A stretch of DNA of 53,393 nucleotides. Origin: Salinivibrio costicola subsp. costicola ATCC 33508 = LMG 11651 (lineage in GTDB: Bacteria > Pseudomonadota > Gammaproteobacteria > Enterobacterales > Vibrionaceae). The stretch spans positions 1 to 53,393 of the forward strand of contig AQOF01000050.1 in the NCBI GenBank assembly GCA_000565345.1, written 5' to 3'. Under the pieces are notes generated by a model. That model was not told the origin of the DNA. It made no database searches and was given only the letters and a program-made list of their open reading frames with translations. Position numbers and translations under genes: made by a program. Shown piece by piece: positions 1 to 10,495 of the stretch (positions are counted from its first letter, which is position 1; the number at the start of each line of letters is the position of its first letter).

Positions 1-128
1 GTTGTTGTTAGTTTGGTTGGTCAATGTAGCACTAAAGGGCCGACGTCGAACGGCCTAAAGCCACAACGAACAGGCAAGAACTAGGCGACTTTAGTCCAAG
101 TCTTTTTACTCATTATTCGCTCCATGCG

Positions 129-608
129 TTACTTTGAATGGGGAATGTTTTTTGCTTCGTTATCCAGCGTAATCGTGCCTACCCATGTCATGCTATCTTC
201 TGTGCAGACGGGCAACATTAATTCTCCTTGGTAGGTTTGCTCATCAGTTTTTTTGAGCGCAAGACGGTACTCACCCATGTTCATCTCCACGCCTTTGAGC
301 TTGACCAGTAAGGTATCTCGCGCGAGTGGTTCGGGGCTGATGACCGTCAGTCTATTTGCACTCATAGGGCGCACCGTCGGCTCAGCGAGTGATGCTTGGT
401 AGCCTTTATACTGGCAAGTCTGCTGATTGAGCACGCACGCATCTGTTAGCACGGATGAGTGTGTTGATGCGGATGCCGGGCTGTTTTCACTTTCAACAAA
501 AGTGGTTAGCCAAGTTGGCGTAAAAAACGCAAGCGCCACCAGCATAATGATACTGGCAGGGATCAATAAACGGCGACTCACGGGCATGCGTGAGGATGAA
601 ACATTCAT
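129..608 (-). CDS. Hypothetical membrane-anchored periplasmic protein
   Basis: This 159-residue protein is not recognised. Residues about 12-34 form one hydrophobic segment after an Arg-rich N-terminus, so an N-in membrane anchor with a periplasmic C-terminal domain is likely. A Ser/Ala-rich linker follows, then two cysteines six residues apart (CVLNQQTC) that could form a disulfide. The rest reads as a small beta-rich domain. The start lies 3 bases past the end of the DUF368 gene on the same strand, so the two are probably co-transcribed. A link to that transporter is inferred from position only. Confidence 0.6.
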   Translation of the reverse strand: MNVSSSRMPVSRRLLIPASIIMLVALAFFTPTWLTTFVESENSPASASTHSSVLTDACVLNQQTCQYKGYQASLAEPTVRPMSANRLTVISPEPLARDTLLVKLKGVEMNMGEYRLALKKTDEQTYQGELMLPVCTEDSMTWVGTITLDNEAKNIPHSK

Positions 609-611
609 GGT

Positions 612-1551
612 TTAGTCCTGTTTAGGCGAGAAGCGCTCCAACAGCAATACCAGCACAAAGCCCGTAATCATGGCAATCACCGCGAGGCCAACTTGTGCCG
701 GATGTCCCACGATTGCCTCGTACGCGCCCGGTAGAAGGTTATCTTGCATCAAAGGGACTTGTTCACCCGATGAGTTAGTCCGCCAGGTAAGAGTATGTTT
801 CCAAGGCCAAATTTTACCCAATGTGCCTAACATTAAACCGGTAAGGAAGGCGAGTGTTACTGCATAAAAACGCTCTAATAACCAGGACAGTAAATGAGAA
901 AAACTCAATAAGCCGACGATGGCACCCAAGGCGAGTAAGCCGAGCATATCCCATTGGCCTTGATGTACCGCGTCTAGAATCGGGCTATACATGCCGAGCA
1001 GTAACAGTATAAAGCTGCCCGAGATCCCCGGTAGAATCATGCGCATATGGCAATGGCGCCGGATAAAAAGACGGTGAGAGGGCTGGCTGTCAATTGCAAC
1101 GGATTAGCGACGGTGATCCAATACGCAAAGCCGATACCGATAAGCGCGGCGAGTACCGTTCTTAGCGTGATTTTAGGGGCGGGGAGCTGTTTGGCGATAT
1201 GCAGTGCTGACGCAATGATAAGACCAAAGAAAAACGACCACAGAGGGATGGGATGGTTGGCCAGCATCCAACTAATGCCCTTCGCTAAACCTGCGATACT
1301 GCTTAAAATTCCGGCTAATAACACACACAAAAAGGTGCCATTGATGTGTTGCCATACGGCCTTTAAGCCTTGCGCCGCCAAAGCGAGAACAAGCTCGGGG
1401 TAATACGCCGAATACTTTCCAGCAATAGTGTATAGATGCCAGTAATAAACGCGATGGTGCCGCCAGATACGCCAGGAACGACGTCAGCGGCGCCCATTGC
1501 TATCCCTTTCAGATAGGTTGAGACCAGATTTTTGACCATAATGCCATTCAT
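612..1551 (-). pseudogene. DUF368 family membrane protein (polyprenyl-phosphate translocase family), two frameshifts
   Basis: Three consecutive reading frames together make one DUF368 protein of about 310 residues. The N-terminus has the family signature [13 protein letters not shown] and the third piece has its internal repeat MILPGISGSF, both typical of this polytopic family. DUF368 proteins (PopT; VCA0040 in Vibrio cholerae) are reported to return undecaprenyl phosphate across the inner membrane. Frame changes occur near 1363-1395 and 1043. At 1043 restoring one base turns AICA-stop into the expected AICAMILPG. The ATG at 1551 is chosen because a TATAAT box lies just upstream at 1573-1578, which rules out the longer open frame to 1635. 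A sequencing indel is the likely cause; true loss cannot be excluded. Confidence 0.8.
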
Positions 1552-1608
1552 CGATAAAAAGCTAAGGGCTGCATTATACCGAGATGAATCGCGCGGGATA
1601 GAGCTGAT

Positions 1609-1634
1609 TAAAAAGGGGGAGCAATACTCCCCCA
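1609..1634 (-). terminator. Rho-independent terminator of pulA
   Basis: On the minus strand a GGGGGAG...CTCCCCC stem is followed by a run of T, starting 8 bases after the pulA stop codon. Confidence 0.8.
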
Positions 1635-1641
1635 ATGAGGG

Positions 1642-4518
1642 TTAAGGTTGATGAGGTTTCTCGAACACGGCGACGGACCAAGCGGGTACGGTGAGTTTGC
1701 CGTTGGTCACTTGAGCGGCCTGTTGGTTATACGCTATCGAGCCGTTGCTCGCATTGGCTTGTAAGCTGTGAAGCTGATAGCCGGTGGCGTTGATGTTATC
1801 AAAGTCATTGACCGCCGCGCCTGAGGCATTGATCGCGACGATAATCCCGTCACGCGTTGCATCAATTGTGCTGTCGTGCAGACTGCCACTGTTATCAATT
1901 TGCATCACAATTAGCCCCGGCTTTTGTGAGACGCCGGTGTTGTGAAAGCTGACACGTTGGTTGATCACACTGCCTTGGCCTAAGTGGAACAGCCCTGATG
2001 ACATACGTAGTGCCACCAGCTCATTAAAGTAGCTGTCCATGTTGCTGATTGCCTGTGGTGTTGGTTTGGCCTCGCTGTTGTGGTTGGCAATCACGGTTTC
2101 AATCATCGGCCAGTTGTAGCCGTCTTTATCTTCACGCGGCAGACCTTGATCCCACTGCGTGGTTTGTCGGGTAAAGTCGACGCGGTTATACCAATCGCCC
2201 GAGTCGTACGAGTCACGCTGCATGGATTTTGAACGAAGCAGCTCGCTGCCCATGTGAATAAAAGGCACCCCTTGTCCCAGTAGTGCAGTGGAGAGTGACA
2301 CGGCTTGGGCGCGGACGCGTGTCGCAAGCGGCATCGCGTAAGGGAATTTGTATTGATGGTTATCCCACAAGGTTTGGTTGTCGTGCTTGGAGACATAGTT
2401 TTGAACCTCCCAAGCATCTTGCGCGTAGCCAGCCGGTTGACCGTTGTAATCGACCTCGTCACCGCGCACGACATCACCATTGGCAATTTGTAACTGAAAA
2501 TCTTTTAAGTTACCCGCCATACCTAAACGAACTAGATCGGCATTATGCAGGGCACTGGCTCTTTCCCCGCTGTTTTGCTGTTGTAAATCATTAGGGGTGA
2601 CCCATTGACCATTACCAAAACCTTGGTTTTTGCGCAGAGACTCGCCACCATCGAACGGACCGCCGCCACGAACTGCATCCCGAAGTCGGTCAGAAAATGA
2701 GCCAATACCTGTGCCTGCCAGGTTTGCTTGGGTGGCTTGGACAAACTGGCGATCGTTGGCGACTTCACCGAAGTTCCAACCTTCACCATAGAAATACACA
2801 TCTGGGTTGATATCGCGGGCAACGTCTAGCGTATGCTCAATCTGCGCTAATGGGTGATGCCCCATCAAATCCCAACGGAAGGCATCGATTTTGTAGTCTT
2901 TCACCCAAGTGGCAACCGAGTCATCGATCAGTTTGGCAAACATACGATGCTCAGGTGCGGTGTTTGAGCAGCAAGTGGATTGCTCAACGTCCCCAGTAAC
3001 GGGGTTAAGGCGCTGATAATACCAAGGCACGACTTTATCCAGCACAGAATAGGAGCCTAAGCCTGCTTGGTGGGTGTGATTGTAGACCACATCCATCACC
3101 ACATTCATGCCGATATTTTGTTTGATGGCCATGATCATTTTACGAAACTCGAGGATACGCGCGGTGCCTTCAGGCTCGGTCGCATAACTGCCTTCGGGCA
3201 CGGTGTACTGGAAAGGATCGTAACCCCAGTTAAAGCTATCGTATTGACGCATCGCCGCCATTACCGTTTGCACATAGGGGGTATCAGCACTGTCTTGGGC
3301 GGCTAAATCCGTTAATGCCGCTTGGATGGTTTGATTGTTGTCGCACTCACTGGCCAGCCTCGGGGTATCTTTTAGCGAGGGTGCTTTGTCACATAGCGCG
3401 GAGAAGCGGTCGGTGACATCGATACGCTGTGCCGCGTCCTCGTTGATGGAGGCAATGTCAAACACGGGGAGCAGGTGCAAGTGAGTAACCCCAGATTGCG
3501 CGAGCGCGGTTAAGTGTTTGACTGGCTCAGTGGTGTTTTGGGTAAAAGCAAGGTACTTACCGCGTAGGTTTTGGGGTGTAGATTGATCGAGCGCGGAAAA
3601 ATCACGCACGTGCGCCTCATAAATCACGCTGTTGGCAGGATTTTGCTGCGAGTGAGGCGCACTCAGTGTATCCCAGCCACTGGGTTTAAGCGCAGGTGCA
3701 TTCAGATCGACCACTTGTGAATAGCTGGAGTTGGTCGACAAGCTATGTGAATAAGGGTCTGTGACTTCGAGACGCTCGATACGATGCGTAGCAGGGTTAT
3801 AGACCGACAGTTGATAACGGTAATAGTCGCCATGATTCAGCGCCGTGGTGGCAACATGCCAGCTTCCCGACTGGGCGTCGAAGTCCATTTTAATGGGCGT
3901 TTGACGCTGTTTTGGCGCACCTTCTTCGCTCGCAGCTTGATAAGGCACGAGTGACACTTGCTGTGCGGTAGGGGCCCAGAGACGAAACTCAGTGTGTCCA
4001 GCGTCAGGAATGGCACCAAAGTTAAGTTTTTCGGCGCGTTCGGCGTACAAGGCATCGAGCGCGCGGGCCGGTTGCACATCGGTCGCGGTTAACACGGTAT
4101 CACCGTCTTTGGCAATAGCAAGAAGTTGCCCTTTGAGCCATTGCTTCAGCGTAATATCGGTGCTAGCAAAGTCAAAATCGAACCCTTTGACGTTACCTTG
4201 CAAATGGGGAAACGATGTTTGCCAATTATCGCGCGTGGCAAGGGTGGACTCGACACTCGCGGTGGCGTTTTCCACCTGCTGCGTGTCTGGGTTATAGCGC
4301 ATGGTGCCATCAGCGGAGTAATACAAGGTGAGCGAGGTGGCGTTGGTTTGATGGGTGAGCAGGGTATCGGCGTCAGCAAATAGCACACTGGCATCCGTGG
4401 TGCCGATGTCTCTTGGGGGGAGGTTGGTTTCTTTATCGGTATTACAACCCGTTAACGCCATGATAGTCGCGACGGCAACCGATGCGCCGAGCGGTTGTAA
4501 AAAGTGAGTGCGCTTCAT
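1642..4518 (-). CDS. pulA: Lipoprotein pullulanase-type alpha-1,6-glucosidase
   Basis: A GH13 debranching enzyme of 958 residues that cleaves alpha-1,6 bonds in pullulan, starch and glycogen fragments. The N-terminus is a lipoprotein signal with lipobox LTGC at residues about 22-25, so the enzyme should be lipid-anchored in the envelope. The pullulanase signature YNWGYDP precedes the conserved regions: DVVYNHT (I), FRWDLMGHH with the nucleophile Asp (II), YGEGWNFG with the acid/base Glu (III) and VSKHDNQ (IV). An N-terminal starch-binding/pullulanase-associated region fills residues about 35-300. The length fits the family and the frame is intact. It lies at the edge of the maltose cluster, and a MalT-like motif sits about 130 bases upstream. 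In Klebsiella pulA belongs to the MalT regulon; the same is inferred here. Confidence 0.93.
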   Translation of the reverse strand: MKRTHFLQPLGASVAVATIMALTGCNTDKETNLPPRDIGTTDASVLFADADTLLTHQTNATSLTLYYSADGTMRYNPDTQQVENATASVESTLATRDNWQTSFPHLQGNVKGFDFDFASTDITLKQWLKGQLLAIAKDGDTVLTATDVQPARALDALYAERAEKLNFGAIPDAGHTEFRLWAPTAQQVSLVPYQAASEEGAPKQRQTPIKMDFDAQSGSWHVATTALNHGDYYRYQLSVYNPATHRIERLEVTDPYSHSLSTNSSYSQVVDLNAPALKPSGWDTLSAPHSQQNPANSVIYEAHVRDFSALDQSTPQNLRGKYLAFTQNTTEPVKHLTALAQSGVTHLHLLPVFDIASINEDAAQRIDVTDRFSALCDKAPSLKDTPRLASECDNNQTIQAALTDLAAQDSADTPYVQTVMAAMRQYDSFNWGYDPFQYTVPEGSYATEPEGTARILEFRKMIMAIKQNIGMNVVMDVVYNHTHQAGLGSYSVLDKVVPWYYQRLNPVTGDVEQSTCCSNTAPEHRMFAKLIDDSVATWVKDYKIDAFRWDLMGHHPLAQIEHTLDVARDINPDVYFYGEGWNFGEVANDRQFVQATQANLAGTGIGSFSDRLRDAVRGGGPFDGGESLRKNQGFGNGQWVTPNDLQQQNSGERASALHNADLVRLGMAGNLKDFQLQIANGDVVRGDEVDYNGQPAGYAQDAWEVQNYVSKHDNQTLWDNHQYKFPYAMPLATRVRAQAVSLSTALLGQGVPFIHMGSELLRSKSMQRDSYDSGDWYNRVDFTRQTTQWDQGLPREDKDGYNWPMIETVIANHNSEAKPTPQAISNMDSYFNELVALRMSSGLFHLGQGSVINQRVSFHNTGVSQKPGLIVMQIDNSGSLHDSTIDATRDGIIVAINASGAAVNDFDNINATGYQLHSLQANASNGSIAYNQQAAQVTNGKLTVPAWSVAVFEKPHQP

Positions 4519-4650
4519 TGATCATTCCTCATGTGTCAATACTGAGGCGCAGCATACTGAAGGGCGACACCTACCATGCGTGATCGGGTTAAAACTCAGC
4601 GTGTTATGACAAAAAAGATGATGAAATTCAGCAAAGTATCACGAAAGGTA

Positions 4651-4660
4651 GGGGGAGAGC
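4651..4660 (+). promoter_or_regulatory. Possible degenerate MalT box upstream of pulA
   Basis: GGGGGAGAGC resembles the E. coli MalT box (GGGGAKGAGG). It lies 133 bases before the pulA start and reads on the strand opposite to the gene, the same geometry as the better boxes upstream of lamB and malK. The match is weak. Confidence 0.3.
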
Positions 4661-4669
4661 GAAAGGCCA

Positions 4670-4699
4670 CTACGCCCCAACGAAAAGTCTGGGGCGTAG
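4670..4699 (-). terminator. Hairpin downstream of the DUF3015 gene
   Basis: An 11-base inverted repeat (CTACGCCCCA... / ...TGGGGCGTAG) lies 60-90 bases after the DUF3015 stop. There is no clear T run, so it may end transcription or protect the transcript end. Confidence 0.45.
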
Positions 4700-4759
4700 G
4701 CGGAAACCTCATTACTCATGCAAGTTAGTGGGTAACAAGATTATTGATGAATAAAGTGC

Positions 4760-5194
4760 TTAGATATTAGCGATTACAGTGTTGTAATACTGTTCGGGCT
4801 GAATGTCACTTTTTTGTGATAATTCACTACGAACTTGAGTAATAACGTGACTTTGCTTATCTTGGCTTACCTCAAGGATATCTAGCATAGCGTTTAAATG
4901 GTTACCGCTACCTTGGCTAGTTTCTTCAATTACATTGTTGAAATTGTCTTGGATAAACATTGCAGCCTCCACACGTTTACCATTACAGCTATCTTCCGAT
5001 GAAATCTTTGAAGATACAGCTGTTGTACCTAGGTCCCATATTATATTAGAAATAGCGGCGGCGGCACCGTTGTTGTCAAAAATCATTGCGCCGATGCCAC
5101 AATGTTTCCAAGGATTAATTGTCTCTTGTTGTGCAGAAACATTACCAGCAAAAAGGGTTGCAGCTGCAACTGCAGAAATCATTAATTTTTTCAT
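4760..5194 (-). CDS. DUF3015 family periplasmic protein
   Basis: A protein of about 144 residues with a cleavable signal peptide (MKKLMISAVAAATLFAGNVSA) and the DUF3015 core: NPWKHCGIGAMIF near the mature N-terminus, AAISNIIWDLGTTAVSS, then a second Cys in SCNGKRVEAA. The family is exported in Vibrio and related bacteria and has no established function. The two cysteines may pair. The ATG at 5194 is chosen over a TTG four codons earlier because it begins a canonical signal peptide. It starts 5 bases after the stop of the DUF4105 gene, so the two form an operon; DUF3015 and DUF4105 genes are often neighbours. Confidence 0.85.
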   Translation of the reverse strand: MKKLMISAVAAATLFAGNVSAQQETINPWKHCGIGAMIFDNNGAAAAISNIIWDLGTTAVSSKISSEDSCNGKRVEAAMFIQDNFNNVIEETSQGSGNHLNAMLDILEVSQDKQSHVITQVRSELSQKSDIQPEQYYNTVIANI

Positions 5195-5199
5195 TTTAT

Positions 5200-7034
5200 C
5201 TACCAATAGTAAGAAAGTTTAAGTGAATACTCTGCATCACCATCAAAAGAGTAAGCGCTTCTAACATCCCATGATTGGTTAATGCTATAGCGCACGTCAA
5301 AATTTACATGATGAATGTGTTTGTCAACGTCATCAATAAATCGGTGGTGAGACAAAGTTAGCGACGATGCCCAAGTGCTAGACGGATTCCATATCCAGCC
5401 AACCTCAGGCCCCAGCGAGAGCCATGAATTGCTCTCACTATATTCTTGAGCGTTTGCACCAAGGGCAATATACGCTGCTGAATTAGTAGTGACTCTTTTA
5501 CTTTCACCCCAAAATCCTGTGAGGTAACCAGTCATACAAGATTGACAACTATTTTCGGCATTACCGTATCCCATTGCAAGACGCCAGGCATATTCTTTAT
5601 CTTCTGGTAATCCTGTTTCGGATACATTTAAACTTTTTATATCAAAAAGAGAAAGCTGTTCTAATTTCCAGCTTTTGTCCTGATTGTAGTATCGAAAACG
5701 AACATCACCAGACTCAAGTGATGAAAAAGGTATTCGCGCCGGATTAATGTTTAACCAGTCATAGTAGCTAGCTCTAAACCTTATTTCTTGACCTGTTCCT
5801 AATTTATTGTTGTTAAAAAAAGCTAATTGTAGCAAGGTGCTGGGAGTTGCATTCTCTGGTGGTGTTGGGGCTCTTTTCTGCCATTCGCTGATGCCTGGAT
5901 TGAGTGCAAAGCGTTTATTAATTAATGACTGCTTTATTTTTTTCTGGCTAGGTGTTAGCCCGTTATTCTTATTCGAAAGGTATGAGTAATAATCGTAAAG
6001 CGTTTCTATAATTCGTTTAGCTGACTTTTCAGAAAGATAATCTAGGCGTTTGGTGTCCCTGTTTTCGATTATATCGCGAACGATACTTTTCTCGTTTTTT
6101 TTCAATTGAGCGTGCTTATTGTAAAGCGCTTCCTGTCTCGACTCATGATATATGGTTTTTTCTATAAGGCCTGATTTTTTTGTGCTTTTAACAACGTCAT
6201 AAGGCATAACCCAAGGCTTTTCTAGGGGGATATAATTCGTATTGCTCCCCATCGCGATCAATTGAGCCAACTGATAGGCACAGTTTTCACGAAAAAAGTA
6301 GTAAGTCATTCCGACTTCTTGCATCTCCCAAAGGTGAGCTATAATAAAATCTATCGTTTCGTTATTTACTTTTAATCGATACTCCCAGAGATCGCGTAAC
6401 TCTGACTCATTATAGGTTAGACTTTGGTGGTGATATTTTTGGTTGGAGTAAAAACCCTGGTAGCCACCAAAGATGCCTTTTAATATGTATTTAAACTTGT
6501 TGTCGCTATCAGGGACTCGTGCGCCATAACTAAACGTGTTGTCCAGCAAGTCATGCTTATCTTCCTTATTTATTTTCAGGAGTAGGTGACCATACATCGA
6601 CGCTGGGTTGCCAAGATAGCCCGATGCATAAACAAGGCTGATACTTTTTGCTTCTAGACCATCTCTATAAGCGTTGAATTCTTCATCAGGTTACTTGTAG
6701 GAAATTTTAATTCTAGCTGTTTTTCTATAAATACCTTGCGAGCAGGGAACCGACATTGTTCTTTTGGGGTTTTAAAGAAAGCTTCAATTGTTGCAGACAT
6801 TTCAAGGCTAGGGTTAACTGCTCCTTGTTCATGAATAAAAAAATCAGTTGATGTTATTTCGCTTGATTCTTTATCATTGTAATGAAGCAGGGCTAGCCAG
6901 ATAGGCGATGATGAAGCTTTCATCATGACGCTATTTTTTTTCTCGACTTTTGATGATGCATGGCTGTTGAACGATAGTGTTACAACTGTCAATGCTAGTG
7001 TGTAAAGAACGGTATAAATAATTTTTATAGACAA
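5200..7034 (-). pseudogene. DUF4105 (Lnb-type N-terminal periplasmic) protein, one frameshift
   Basis: Two frames join into one exported protein of about 610 residues. The first piece (7034-6654) has a signal peptide and the motifs WLALLHY, NPSLEMSATI and CRFPAR. The second carries the continuation, with ASGYLGNPASMYGH and FFRENCAYQLAQL, a conserved Cys/His-containing core of DUF4105. The C-terminal half reads like beta strands of an outer-membrane or beta-rich domain and ends in aromatic YYW. One missing base near 6676 (a GAAGAATTC stretch) restores the frame. The start is a TTG, because a stop codon lies two codons upstream and no in-frame ATG is available, so start confidence is low. Base composition is clearly more AT-rich than pulA and malT on either side. 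Function is unknown. Confidence 0.75.
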
Positions 7035-7237
7035 TGGTTACGCCAACTAAAGCTTCAGTTTCATACTACAGTAATAACTACTCATAATTTAAACAACAAA
7101 AAAACGCTAGCATCAATGTTTTTGTCAAAAAAGTTGGTTTTAGTCACAAAAGAGTGAATAACTATACAATAGTAGGTTTTACTGTGCTGGATTTTTGTTC
7201 TTATTTGATGGACAAGAACTATATTAAGGCCGTGATG

Positions 7238-7267
7238 AAAACGCCCCCAGAAACCTCTGAGGGCGTA
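7238..7267 (-). terminator. Rho-independent terminator of malT
   Basis: On the minus strand a stem ACGCCCTCAGAGG / TCTGGGGGCGT is followed by TTTTC, starting about 12 bases after the malT stop. The remaining bases between DUF4105 and malT show nothing else clear. Confidence 0.75.
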
Positions 7268-7278
7268 GTGGTGCGAGG

Positions 7279-9987
7279 TTAATTGCCCATCAGTTGCAAG
7301 AGGTTTTCGGCGGTGACGACCGCTTCTTTGCGATTGGCAATGTTGAGTTTTTGATAAAGGTTACGGATGTGGGTTTTAATGGTTGTCCCGGCGACATCTA
7401 GTTCATGAGCAATTTGCTCGTTACTGAATCCTGAATAAATCAAGCCAAGTACCTGCCACTCCCGCTGGGTCAATGAGCTGGTTCGTACTAACTCAGGAAC
7501 GTTTGGATGCTTCACCAGTTTTTCGACAAAGGCTTCATCAAAGTGGGTTGAGCGAGAGCGCTGATGGCTGGCGATTTCTTTCAGTAACTGTTGTGCGCGA
7601 TGACGTTCTAACGCGCCAAGCGCTTGTTGTTCGATCAACGCATGCAACAGCGATGAGATAGCGTCACCCTCAATTAAAAAGTTACCCATCATACCCGTCT
7701 GATTAGTGAGTATAAGCGCTTCTTGAAGCTGCGTTTTCGCATACTCCGTTTCATGCTCTTTACTGGCGAGCACCGCTTCCACGATAAGATTTCGGTTCTT
7801 ATCTGTCACGAGATTGGCTTGGTTCGCCTCGCGACGGAGAAAATCAATCGCTTGGCGAGCCTGATCATACTGACCTAGATGGAGGTAAGCCCGGGCGATA
7901 TTACGCCATTGCAGCTGGCTAAAGTGATTACAGGCCGATGCGGGGCGAACGGCTTGATGCAGCCACTCCTCCATATGAGGAAGTTCGTGTTTGGCTTGCC
8001 AATAGAGTAACAACGATAAAGACGCGTTAGCGGTCCAATCGACATGATAAACCGACTCACGTAATAGATGCTCAATATGCTCAATGTGCTTGGCAGCTTT
8101 GTCGAGTTCACCGCGGCTAACAGCGACGCGGGAGAGCATGGAATAACTGTGTAGATGTTTGCTCGGGGGCTGATTCTCTAGCACTTGGAGCCCCTTGTAG
8201 GCACAGGCTTCGGCTTCGTCTAAACGGTTCCAACACCAAAGAGTTTGTGCGCGAAGACGTAAAGCAAATTCATGTAAAGGAACTTGGTGTAATTGCTGAT
8301 CTTCAATGAGTTGATCGGCACTGTCGAGCAGCTCAAATGCCGCTTGCACATAGCCTTGTGCCAGAAGAATTTCACTTTGTTGTAAAATTGCCCAAAGTGC
8401 CTGGTGATACACTTGGTGCTGGCGAGCGAGTTTTTCCGTTTGTTGCATCATCGATAAGGCACGATCGAGCTCGCCGAGCACATGGTTCACCTCGCCAACG
8501 ACAGATGTCGCGACAATACGGCCACGGTAATTGGCGCTATCTAGTTGCTCAAGTGCTTTTTCAGCCAGGCGCATGGCCCGCTCTGGGTCGTTGGCATTAA
8601 TTGCCACCTGTGCAAGTAGCGCATTGGCATTGCCTTGATAATCAATGTCGAGCGGTATTTCGCGAGCTTGATAGGCTTTTTCTGCACTTGCTAATAGCTC
8701 ACCCACTTCATGATAGCGATGCTGGCTTTGTGCAAGCCAAGCTCGAAGTAGGCTTAAACTCGGATACTGGTACAAGTACTCGTTATTTAGCTTGCTGATA
8801 GCCGCTTCGAGGGTCGATAGCTCCCCACGGTTAAACATCCGCCAACCATATTGATTCAGAATATCTGCCAACAGGGCATCATCCTCGCCATAACGTGCGT
8901 GGCGCAATGCTTGATGTGGCGATTCAAGCTTGAGCCAAGCTAAGGCCGCTTGCCGATGCAGTGTTTGTTGCTGCTGTGGGATCCGAGCCTGGCGCTCATG
9001 GGCAAGAAATTCAGCAAATAGATGGTGAAAACGGAACCAATTGTTGTCGCCTTCGAGTGGATAAATAAATAAACCGTAGCGGTTCAGAGACTCCAGCATC
9101 CCCAACGCGTCGCCGCGCTCCGTTAAGGCATAGACTAATTCATCGTTGAACATTTCTAATACCGACACTTTCATCAAAAACTGACGGGTTTCAGTATCAA
9201 GTAAATCAAACACTTCTTCCGCTAAATAGTCCCAAAGGTGGGCATGGTTAAAGCTGGCACACGAGGCCGCGCTTTGCATGAGCGTACGCTTTTGGTGCTG
9301 TGCTTGAATCGCAATCAGTTGCAATGCTGACGGCCAACCTTCAACGTAGGTACACAAGGCATTGGCGGTTGACTCATCGACCCCATCGGCCACGCGTTGA
9401 TTAAAAAAGCGGGTGGTCTCTTCGTTATCAAAGGCGAGTAATTCGTTCCCGATTTCGATCATTAAGTCACGAACACGCAAGTTCGCGGTGCCCAATGGCG
9501 GGTTGGCTCGTGAAGTGACGACCAAAGTGAGGTTATCCGGCATGTGCTTGATGAAAAAACGCATGGCTTCATGGATTTCTTCGTTATCAATAAGCTGATA
9601 ATCATCCAATACCAGATAGCTGGTGGCATGAAAATTCGCTAACTCGGCAAACACATCGGATAAAAGTGCACGAAGCGATGAGAATTGGCGCTTCTCAGCA
9701 AGCTTAATGGTGTTTGCGCAGCCTTCTTGCGTGGCTTGATGCAGGGCTTGTAACAAGTAGTTAATAAAGCGGAAGCTATCATTATCACTGTCATCAATAC
9801 TAAACCAGCCAACATGAGACTGATCAGCCAGCCATTGTGCGGCCATGGTTGTTTTGCCATAGCCGGCGGGGGAGCGGAACATCACTAATTTATAGTGAGG
9901 CGCTTGTTGTAGCATATCGAGCACCCGAGGGCGCAATGTGGCGTTATAAAGCCGACCTGGTCGAGTAAGTTTTGATGGGATCCACAT
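7279..9987 (-). CDS. malT: MalT, ATP- and maltotriose-dependent activator of the maltose regulon
   Basis: A full-length STAND/LuxR-type regulator of 902 residues (E. coli MalT has 901). The N-terminus [10 protein letters not shown] is typical. The P-loop SPAGYGKTT lies near residues 39-47, and LVLDDYQ is the Walker B region. Helical TPR-like repeats, where maltotriose binds in E. coli, fill residues about 430-800. The last 65 residues are a LuxR helix-turn-helix ([24 protein letters not shown]). It is divergent from malP, as in enterobacteria. A CRP palindrome 155 bases upstream suggests cAMP-CRP control, as known for E. coli malT. Confidence 0.96.
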   Translation of the reverse strand: MWIPSKLTRPGRLYNATLRPRVLDMLQQAPHYKLVMFRSPAGYGKTTMAAQWLADQSHVGWFSIDDSDNDSFRFINYLLQALHQATQEGCANTIKLAEKRQFSSLRALLSDVFAELANFHATSYLVLDDYQLIDNEEIHEAMRFFIKHMPDNLTLVVTSRANPPLGTANLRVRDLMIEIGNELLAFDNEETTRFFNQRVADGVDESTANALCTYVEGWPSALQLIAIQAQHQKRTLMQSAASCASFNHAHLWDYLAEEVFDLLDTETRQFLMKVSVLEMFNDELVYALTERGDALGMLESLNRYGLFIYPLEGDNNWFRFHHLFAEFLAHERQARIPQQQQTLHRQAALAWLKLESPHQALRHARYGEDDALLADILNQYGWRMFNRGELSTLEAAISKLNNEYLYQYPSLSLLRAWLAQSQHRYHEVGELLASAEKAYQAREIPLDIDYQGNANALLAQVAINANDPERAMRLAEKALEQLDSANYRGRIVATSVVGEVNHVLGELDRALSMMQQTEKLARQHQVYHQALWAILQQSEILLAQGYVQAAFELLDSADQLIEDQQLHQVPLHEFALRLRAQTLWCWNRLDEAEACAYKGLQVLENQPPSKHLHSYSMLSRVAVSRGELDKAAKHIEHIEHLLRESVYHVDWTANASLSLLLYWQAKHELPHMEEWLHQAVRPASACNHFSQLQWRNIARAYLHLGQYDQARQAIDFLRREANQANLVTDKNRNLIVEAVLASKEHETEYAKTQLQEALILTNQTGMMGNFLIEGDAISSLLHALIEQQALGALERHRAQQLLKEIASHQRSRSTHFDEAFVEKLVKHPNVPELVRTSSLTQREWQVLGLIYSGFSNEQIAHELDVAGTTIKTHIRNLYQKLNIANRKEAVVTAENLLQLMGN

Positions 9988-10141
9988 AACACACTGTCCT
10001 TAACCTCAAATACGGTGCCGGCCCCTCAGCGCGACACTGCTTTATCCTCCTTGGAGTCTATGCGACTCCTAGATAGCAAACTATGATCTCTCTCCACTCT
10101 TGTGTTGATTGCTCTAGAATGGTGCATCTACGCCCTATATT

Positions 10142-10157
10142 TGTGATTTATATCACA
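10142..10157. promoter_or_regulatory. CRP-binding site in the malT-malP intergenic region
   Basis: TGTGATTTATATCACA matches the CRP consensus TGTGA-N6-TCACA perfectly. It lies 155 bases from the malT start and 339 bases from malP, so malT is the more likely target. Confidence 0.8.
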
Positions 10158-10301
10158 ATAGTTTTTTGTTTTCGCTATCCTTTAAAATAGCTTTGTACAT
10201 TTATGTGTCCTGGAAAATATAGAATTTGCGCTGGCGCACAAAAATAACAAAAGTGATTTCTTACTTTTCAGGCTGCTTTTCGAATGCTTTTTGTCCCATA
10301 A

Positions 10302-10317
10302 CGTGATGTTGATCACT
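10302..10317. promoter_or_regulatory. Second, weaker CRP-like site, malP side
   Basis: CGTGATGTTGATCACT matches the CRP palindrome except at the outermost base of each arm. It lies about 180 bases upstream of malP. Confidence 0.45.
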
Positions 10318-10393
10318 GGCTTGTATGTGGATGCTAGGATTGATGAGAGGCGGCTCACTGTTGGTGTGTGACACAGCTCTCTACGCCCTGCTA

Positions 10394-10427
10394 TCTCCTC
10401 CTTTCCGTCACTGTGAGTGGGAGGATG
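10394..10427. promoter_or_regulatory. MalT-box-like pair upstream of malP
   Basis: Reverse-oriented TCTCCTCCTT (10394-10403) and forward GGGAGGATG (10419-10427) resemble MalT boxes. They lie 70-100 bases before the malP start, where MalT sites occur at malP in E. coli. A third copy, GGCAGGATGA, follows near 10447. Confidence 0.55.
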
Positions 10428-10495
10428 TTTGTTACTCTCGAGTTGGGCAGGATGAATAGCCATCAAGGTTTCATTCCATTATTGAGAGTTATGAC

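Noticed and set aside
1363-1635. Start of the DUF368 protein at 1635
   Set aside because: The first 28 codons overlap the pulA terminator and a TATAAT promoter element, and the family motif begins after the ATG at 1551.
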